Position numbers and translations under genes: made by a program. DNA of 64,000 nucleotides. It comes from Macrostomum hystrix (lineage: Eukaryota > Platyhelminthes > Macrostomidae). The stretch spans positions 18,655,501 to 18,719,500 of the forward strand of contig CATNEN010000039.1 of the NCBI GenBank assembly GCA_950097015.1. Direction: 5' to 3'. Below are positions 57,733 through 64,000 of the stretch, piece after piece (the stretch's first letter is position 1; every line of letters starts with the position of its first letter). Below the pieces are notes generated by a model. It was given only the letters and a program-made list of their open reading frames with translations, made no database searches and had not been told where the DNA came from.

Positions 57733-58261
57733 ATTTTTGTCTCTTTTTGAATACATTGCAATCAACATAGAAGCAGGAAAACAAATATTATTTGGAATTC
57801 AAGTGTCAGTCAAGATGTTGCAATCTATTACGCGACGATAATTGATGGAGCTTCTTAACGTTATTATTTACTTCTCTAGGATATTAAATCAATATTTTAA
57901 GCCTGTCTATCACGCAGTTGTGCATGCGAATACTTACCTTGTTAAGCCAATATTGCAGGGGCCAATTCTTGGTCAATCCACTGCCTGGACTCTGCATTTC
58001 AAATTGAATTTTAAGGTGGCCTGAGTTTTCAGTCCAAGCTTTTACTGCTATTCAATAGATGGCTTCGGATCTCGAGGTAGTTTAGTTAACTAGAATATAG
58101 TCACTCTACTGACAGCCAATAGGATTATAGCTGCATAGCTATTGGCTAGTGTCGGACCATACAGACAGATTTCCTAATGTTTAAAGATACTGTCGGTCCG
58201 CACTAGTTTTTATGTCAAACAAAAGAAAAATACGTAGGAAAAAAAACGTTTTCTGACAAAC
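57733..58261. other. Intergenic stretch
   Basis: No gene or array seen. Confidence 0.45.
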
Positions 58262-58979
58262 AGTTTTCCTGTTAGACAGTAGCTTTCCTGTTAGACAGTA
58301 GCTTTCCTGTTAGACACAAGCTTTCCTGTTAGACACAAGCTTTCCTGTTAGACACAAGCTTTCCTGTTAGACACAAGCTTTCCTGTTAGACACAAGCTTT
58401 CCTGTTAGACACAAGCTTTCCTGTTAGACACAAGCTTTCCTGTTAGACACAAGCTTTCCTGTTAGACACAAGCTTTCCTGTTAGACACAAGCTTTCCTGT
58501 TAGACACAAGCTTTCCTGTTAGACACAAGCTTTCTGTTAGACAGTAGCTTTCCTGTTAGACAGTAGCTTTCCTGTTAGACAGTAGCTTTCCTGTTAGACA
58601 GTAGCTTTCCTGTTAGACACAAGCTTTCCTGTTAGACACAAGCTTTCCTGTTAGACACAAGCTTTCCTGTTAGACACAAGCTTTCCTGTTAGACACAAGC
58701 TTTCCTGTTAGACACAAGCTTTCCTGTTAGACACAAGCTTTCTGTTAGACAGTAGCTTTCCTGTTAGACAGTAGCTTTCCTGTTAGACAGTAGCTTTCCT
58801 GTTAGACACAAGCTTTCCTGTTAGACACAAGCTTTCCTGTTAGACACAAGCTTTCCTGTTAGACACAAGCTTTCCTGTTAGACACAAGCTTTCCTGTTAG
58901 ACACAAGCTTTCCTGTTAGACACAAGCTTTCCTGTTAGACACAAGCTTTCCTGTTAGACACAAGCTTTCCTGTTATACA
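58262..58979. repeat. 19-bp minisatellite with higher-order structure, left part
   Basis: Units of ctttcctgttagacacaag and a cagtag variant. A one-base-deleted unit followed by several cagtag units occurs at ~58525 and again ~212 bp later at ~58737, marking a higher-order repeat. It is interrupted by the SINE at 58980-59573. Confidence 0.95.
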
Positions 58980-59573
58980 CTTACTTACTTACTTACTTAC
59001 TTTGCAGGGGGGCCTGGGGCACTTGACGCACAAACACAGGAACGGCATGCCCCCAGGCCGGCGAACTAGGCGAAAGCCGCCCATCGCGCCGCCTCCCCTG
59101 AGCAGGCACCTCACACACACAGCAGCAAGCCAAGCGGGGAAGGGGGCGGCAGCCGGAGTGCCTCTCACCCCAGGCCCGCACACGCACAGAGCAGACCAAG
59201 CCGGGGCGGAAGGCTGATAGAAATCAGTCCTCAGGGGGGGGCGGGTGACGAGTGTACACTTTATCCAATCGCGCTGACGGAAATCCAGATGAGCGCGCGG
59301 CGGTGTACACCCGCCCCCCAGCCACCCCCCCGCAAGGTCTAACGCCCCAGCGCCAACGCACAAACTCAAACAACGCAGAACAGGCACACAGAAGGTAGGA
59401 GCGAAGCTATTTTTCAAGCTTTGATTGCACGAAATAAGGTGCACCTCCGCCGGTCGCTACTGTCCAAACCCCCCCAACAAGTACCGAAATTAATCGTGAC
59501 CTGAAGGGTGAATCGAACTAGCGTCCTTTGGAGTGCGAGGCAGCGACGTTAGCCGCTGACCCCCCTCGCCCCT
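58980..59573 (-). mobile_element. SINE family 3 inserted inside a minisatellite, (AAGT)n tail
   Basis: GC-rich 594-bp insert splitting one 19-bp array. On the minus strand it starts with a tRNA-like head (ggggtcagcggctaacgtcg ... gctagttcgattcaccc; box B gttcgattc) and ends with six copies of aagt. ttcctgttaKacac is present on both sides, either a target-site duplication or simply the array unit. No protein frame was recognised. Confidence 0.8.
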
Positions 59574-59767
59574 GCTTCCTGTTAGACACAAGCTTTCCTG
59601 TTAGACACAAGCTTTCCTGTTAGACACAAGCTTTCCTGTTAGACACAAGCTTTCCTGTTAGACACAAGCTTTCCTGTTAGACACAAGCTTTCCTGTTAGA
59701 CACAAGCTTTCCTGTTAGACACAAGCTTTCCTGTTAGACACAAGCTTTCCTGTTAGACAGTAGCTTT
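59574..59767. repeat. 19-bp minisatellite, right part
   Basis: Same ctttcctgttagacacaag unit as 58262-58979, resumed after the SINE and ending with a cagtag unit. Confidence 0.95.
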
Positions 59768-60518
59768 AAGTTCTGGTTACCTTTGCAGTCTTATTTTGGT
59801 GTTTGAGTAAAATAAGCAAGAAAGTGTTCTATCTAAAAATTGTCAGAATAAAATGATAAGCGTATTGCTCAAGTGAAGGTATTGCCGAGATGGGTAGCAA
59901 ATACATTGTCAGTGGTAAAAGAATTGTTAGAAACCTGAAGCCTGCCCAAGTTTGTCTGTCCGCGCTTGAAACCTGGAGCAATGCTCAGCTTGAGCATAGC
60001 ACAATTAGTAGGTGCTATCGAGTTTATTCAGAACAAATCTGTGTTGCTTTTGGGCCACGCTTTTGTCACATCTTTATCAGCCTCAGTCGAGCGGAAACTG
60101 ACTTGCATAAAAAGATTAATAATTATTTTGTCCCACTGCTAAGTAAATCATGCTCATACAATTTGATCAATAGGATATTTTCAATCTAGAGATTATGCTG
60201 CAGAGAATTGCTAGATTATGAACCAAATCCTCATTAATATGAAGAGAAAGTTGTGGAATATATGCCAGAGCCAATATCCGTCGGCGACACAATGTCTGGA
60301 CCACCTTATCATGGTGTCTAACTGTACTCGTGTGCCTGTATTGACAGCTCAACAATATTTGATAGAAAAGCGAATAAAGTACTAGAACAATGTTGCTAAT
60401 ATATTGTGACTAAACTAATGATGATGCCTACTAACAAGTAATAAGGATTTAGCTCGTAAGTAGCTTCATCATAAAATTTATCGCATGGCAATCGTTGCTG
60501 GGTATAGTGGTATATTGG
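59768..60518. other. Intergenic stretch with one unconvincing ORF
   Basis: A 99-residue plus-strand frame (59890-60189) has no recognised domain, signal peptide or splice context and is not called a gene. Confidence 0.4.
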
Positions 60519-60519
60519 C

Positions 60520-61065
60520 AGGGGGAGGGTAGAGTGGAAGGGTAGAATAGGGGTAGAATTGAGGGGTAGAGTGAAAGGGTAGAGCGTAAGGGTAGAGAGG
60601 AAGTGTAGAGTGGGGTAGGGTGGGGGGTAGAGTGGAAGGGTAGAGTGAGTGTAGAGTGGAAGAGTAGAGTGGAAGAGTAGAGTGGAAGAGTAGAGTGGAA
60701 GAGTAGAGTGGGGGTCGAGTGGAAGGGTAGAGTGGAAGGGTAGAGTAGGTGTAGAGTGGAAGAGTAGAGTGGAGGGTAGATTGGCAGGGTAGAGTGGGGG
60801 TAGAGTGGAAGAGTAGAGTGGAAGAGTAGAGTGGAAGAGTAGAGTGGGGGTAGAGTGGAAGAGTAGAGTGGAGGGTAGATTGGCAGGGTAGAGTGGAGGT
60901 AGAGTGGAAGAGTAGAGTGGAATAGTAGAGTGGAAGAGAAGAGTGGAAGAGTAGAGTGGAAGAGTAGAGTGGGTGTATAGTGGAAGAGTAGAGTGGAGGG
61001 TAGATTGGCAGGGTAGAGTGGAAGAGTAGAGTGGAAGGGTCAGTGGAAGGCTAGAGTTGCAACGT
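60520..61065. repeat. Irregular ~12-bp tandem repeat
   Basis: Copies of gtagagtggaag with ggg, agt and wider variants, plus a longer block (gtggagggtagattggcagg) seen at ~60770, 60865 and 60990. Confidence 0.9.
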
Positions 61066-61470
61066 GGCAGGGCAGTTTTAAGCATTTTTGTGCTATTTTA
61101 TCTGTTTCTGAGTGACTCACCTCATACTACTAACTTACATTGCAAGTAGTGTATTAGAACCAGTTTTGTGGAACTGATGATCACATTTGAAATGTCATTA
61201 GCAATACAAAGCAGAGATTATTTCTACAAAGATGAATGCATCTTTAAAATGCTACACTAAAAAATGTAAGCTGTCCTGCATGCTCTACTCCATTAGGGTA
61301 ATTGTGTCATCTTTTGACTCAAAGGGCAAGCGCTAAAAATAGAAAATTCTTTTGAGTGACAAAGTTTTTGAGAACGCGTGCCGACGATAAAACAAAGCTA
61401 ATTTTTGTTCGTAAAAGCTTTGGAAAACTCAAATCTTGTAGAAAAAAAATTGCTGGCTCTGCTTCCAGTA
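61066..61470. other. Intergenic stretch
   Basis: AT-rich; no gene or array seen. Confidence 0.45.
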
Positions 61471-61474
61471 TTCG

Positions 61475-61828
61475 CTCCACTGCCTACTCCCTGAATCCAC
61501 TGTCTACTCCCTGAATCTATTGTCTACTTTCTAAATCCACTGTCTACTCCCTGAATCCACTCTCTACTCCCTAAATCCACTGTCTACTCCCTGAATTCAC
61601 TGCCTACTCCCTGAATCCACTGTCTACTCCCTGAATCTATTGTCTACTCCCTGAATTCACTGTCTACTCCCTGAATCCACTGTCTACTCCCTGAATCCAC
61701 TGCCTACTCCCTGAATCCACTGTCTACTCCCTGAATCTATTGTCTACTCCCTAAATCCACTGTCTACTCCCTGAATTCACTGCCTACTCCCTGAATCCAC
61801 TGTCTACTCCCTGAATCCACAGAGGGTA
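61475..61828. repeat. 20-bp minisatellite
   Basis: Units of ctgtctactccctgaatcca with ctat, attc and ctgcc variants; blocks of five units recur. Confidence 0.94.
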
Positions 61829-61829
61829 G

Positions 61830-62155
61830 AATCTCACTGAACTGCATTATAATCTCGCTAAACTGCATTAGAATCTTGATAAACTGCATTAGAATCTTGA
61901 TAAACTGCATTAGAATCTTGATAAACTGCATTAGAATCTTGATAAACTGCATTAGAATCTTGATAAACTGCATTAGAATCTTGATAAACTGCATTAGAAT
62001 CTTGATAAACTGCATTAGAACCTTGATAAACTGCATTAGAATCTTGATAAACTGCATTAGAACCTTGATAAACTGCATTAGAATCTTGATAAACTGCATT
62101 AGATTCTTGATAAACTGCATTAGATTGTCGCTAAACTGCATTAGATTCTCGCTAA
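61830..62155. repeat. 21-bp minisatellite
   Basis: About 15 units of aaactgcattagaatcttga plus t. It directly follows an unrelated 20-bp array. Confidence 0.94.
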
Positions 62156-62628
62156 ACCTTATTTCCTTACCCAACAGTCTAATTCACAGAATCTACAGTC
62201 TTGTAAGCCTTCTTAATAATATACACTATTGCATTTTTCGGTTGTACATTTTAAGCACCGTTAGCCTTATCATGCACACATTATATACGTATATATCGAT
62301 TGAAAATAAAGCCAATACGAGATCCTGAATTCGCACATTGATATCGATGTGGATTAAAAAATATCAATTGACGAAGAGAAATTTAATAGCGGATGGAAAT
62401 AAGATCACCAAACCTCTGGGGTACAATTTTACCATCCTTATCATGCGGGATGGTTTACAGTTCTTGAGTACATCAATTGAGTCGTTTTTAAAGCTTTCGT
62501 ACTTTTGTCATACTGGTTCCAGCCAGAATGGAAAAAAAATCGACCTGTCTCAGAGACAGCTAAAATGCTAAATCCTTTTGTCGGAGCACGAAAAACAGCG
62601 CATAAATGAAAGCTCTGCTGCAGGAAAA
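62156..62628. other. Interval upstream of the putative repeat-protein gene
   Basis: AT-rich; a TATA-like tatatacgtatatatcg lies near 62282-62298. The 77-codon frame at 62338-62571 has no recognised feature. Confidence 0.4.
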
Positions 62629-64000
62629 ATGCCTAACCAAAGACCAAAATCAACAATGCATTTCACAATTCATATTTTCGTCATTCTTTTGTTAGCTTCA
62701 AATGCTTGCTGTACAGTATTGGAATGCTGTTCTCAGAACAACTTCCGTAGACAAAGAAACAATTACAAATTGACAATTGACGAGAGCAGACTTGTGCAGA
62801 TTTAGATTTTGCTCAATTTGGTAGTTAAACTTAAAGAATGCAAATTGATTAACTTACCTTTCAAAACTTTTATTTGCTGTTTTTTAAGAAAACTGCAGAC
62901 GAATCTGATGTCACCACTGCAGACGAATCTGATGTCACCACTGCAGACGAATCTGATGTCACCACAGCAGACGAATCTGATGTCACCACTGCAGACGAAT
63001 CTGATGTCACCACAGCAGACGAATCTGATGTCACCACAGCAGATGAATCTGATGTCACCACTGCAGACGAATCTGATGTCACCACAGCAGACGAATCTGA
63101 TGTCACCACAGCTGATAAATCTGTTGTCACCACAGCAGACGAATCTGATGTCACCACTGCAGACGAATCTGATGTCACCACTGCAGACGAATCTGATGTC
63201 ACCACAGCAGACGAATCTGATGTCACCACTGCAGACGAATCTGATGTCACCACAGCAGACGAATCTGATGTCACCACAGCTGATAAATCTGATTTCATCA
63301 CAGCTGATAAATCTGATTTCACCATAGCTGATAAAGCTGATGTCACCACAACTGATAAATCTGATTTCATCACAGCTGATAAATCTGATTTCACCATAGC
63401 TGATAAAGCTGATGTCACCACAACTGATAAATCTGATGTCACCACAGCAGACGAATCTGATGTCACCACAGCAGACGAATCTGATGTCACCACTGCAGAC
63501 GAATCTGATGTCACCACTGCAGACGAATCTGATGTCACCACTGCAGACGAATCTGATGTCACCACTGCAGACGAATCTGATGTCACCACAGCAGACGAAT
63601 CTGATGTCACCACAGCAGACGAATCTGATGTCACCACTGCAGACGAATCTGATGTCACCACAGCAGACGAATCTGATGTCACCACAGCAGACGAATCTGA
63701 TGTCACCACAGCTGATAAATCTGATTTCATCACAGCTGATAAATCTGATTTCACCATAGCTGATAAAGCTTATGTCACCACAACTGATAAATCTGATGTC
63801 ACCACAGCAGACGAATCTGATGTCACCACAGCAGATGAATCTGATGTCACCACTGCAGAAGAATCTGATGTCACCACTGCAGACGAATCTGTTATCACCA
63901 CAGCAGACGAATTTGATGTCACCACTGCAGACGAATCTGATGTCACCACAGCAGACGAATCTGATGTCACCACTGCAGACGAATCTGATGTCACCACTGC
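62629..64000 (+). CDS. Putative secreted protein with 8-residue repeats, running off the right edge
   Basis: An ATG at 62629 (or 62656) opens a frame with a hydrophobic segment, MHFTIHIFVILLLASNACC, that looks like a signal peptide. A phase-0 donor (aca|gtattg, 62716; or ctt|gtgcag, 62794) could join the strong acceptor tttgctgttttttaag at 62889. The next exon then reads K(TADESDVT)n in an uninterrupted frame to the window end, with variants ADKSDFIT and ADKADVTT. Common unit differences (act/aca, gca/gct, gac/gat) are synonymous in this frame, which hints at translation. Against it: the donors are weak, all other arrays in the window appear non-coding, and a 24-bp period leaves several frames open. 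Without splicing the first frame is a 58-residue peptide ending at 62805. Treat as a hypothesis. Confidence 0.35.
62890..64000. repeat. 24-bp minisatellite (~46 units, continues past the window)
   Basis: Units of gcagacgaatctgatgtcac plus cact/caca. A diverged block (gctgataaatctgatttcat ... gctgataaagctgatgtc) recurs at ~63280, ~63370 and ~63710, showing block duplication. Its possible coding role is described under the putative gene at 62629. Confidence 0.95.

Noticed and set aside
59890-60189. 99-residue open frame
   Set aside because: No recognised domain, no signal peptide, no clear promoter or splice context; the length is within chance for this composition.

Overview
The window looks like a nuclear chromosome segment from an animal. 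It holds spliced genes with GT-AG introns, a DEG/ENaC sodium channel (a family known from animals), housekeeping genes of eukaryotic type, tRNA-derived SINEs, MITE-like elements and very many intronic minisatellites. The standard genetic code fits every gene. Dense tandem arrays, compact GC-rich exons and possible trans-splice acceptors suggest a spiralian, perhaps a free-living flatworm. That placement is inference and not shown by the sequence.

Layout. 1-3900 (+): the 3' part of a DEG/ENaC channel gene (two exons, 2336-bp intron). 5590-7096: a 20-bp minisatellite, then an inverted-repeat element. 8356-10312 (+): two tandem single-exon genes for small secreted proteins that share eight cysteines; I do not recognise the family. 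10540-12305: two minisatellites. 12393-18966 (-): complete NEMF/Rqc2 gene (5 exons, 1116 aa). 20080-25688 (-): DDX21/DDX50-type nucleolar DEVD-box helicase (5 exons, about 694 aa). 25700-29950: gene-poor, AT-rich ground with foldback, MITE and LTR-like relics. 30019-39881 (+): complete STT3B-type oligosaccharyltransferase gene (6 exons, 813 aa). 40940-42575: minisatellites. 43737-56557 (-): a 12.8-kb gene for a four-zinc-finger protein ending in a ZMYM2/QRICH1/KIAA1958-like domain (DUF3504, related to Crypton tyrosine recombinases). 57357-64000: SINEs and minisatellites. At the right edge a 24-bp array may be translated as an 8-residue repeat behind a signal peptide.

The exon models were joined by hand from splice sites, reading phase and remembered family sequences. 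No alignment was run. NEMF (ribosome quality control), DDX21 (rRNA and nucleolar RNA work) and STT3B (N-glycosylation in the ER) are unrelated housekeeping genes; nothing suggests co-regulation.

The strongest overall signal is that most introns, and several intergenic gaps, carry their own internally homogeneous tandem array with a unit of 15-34 bp. Some arrays at distant sites share a core motif. Nearly all long open frames inside these arrays are artefacts of periods divisible by three, or of periods that close after three units.
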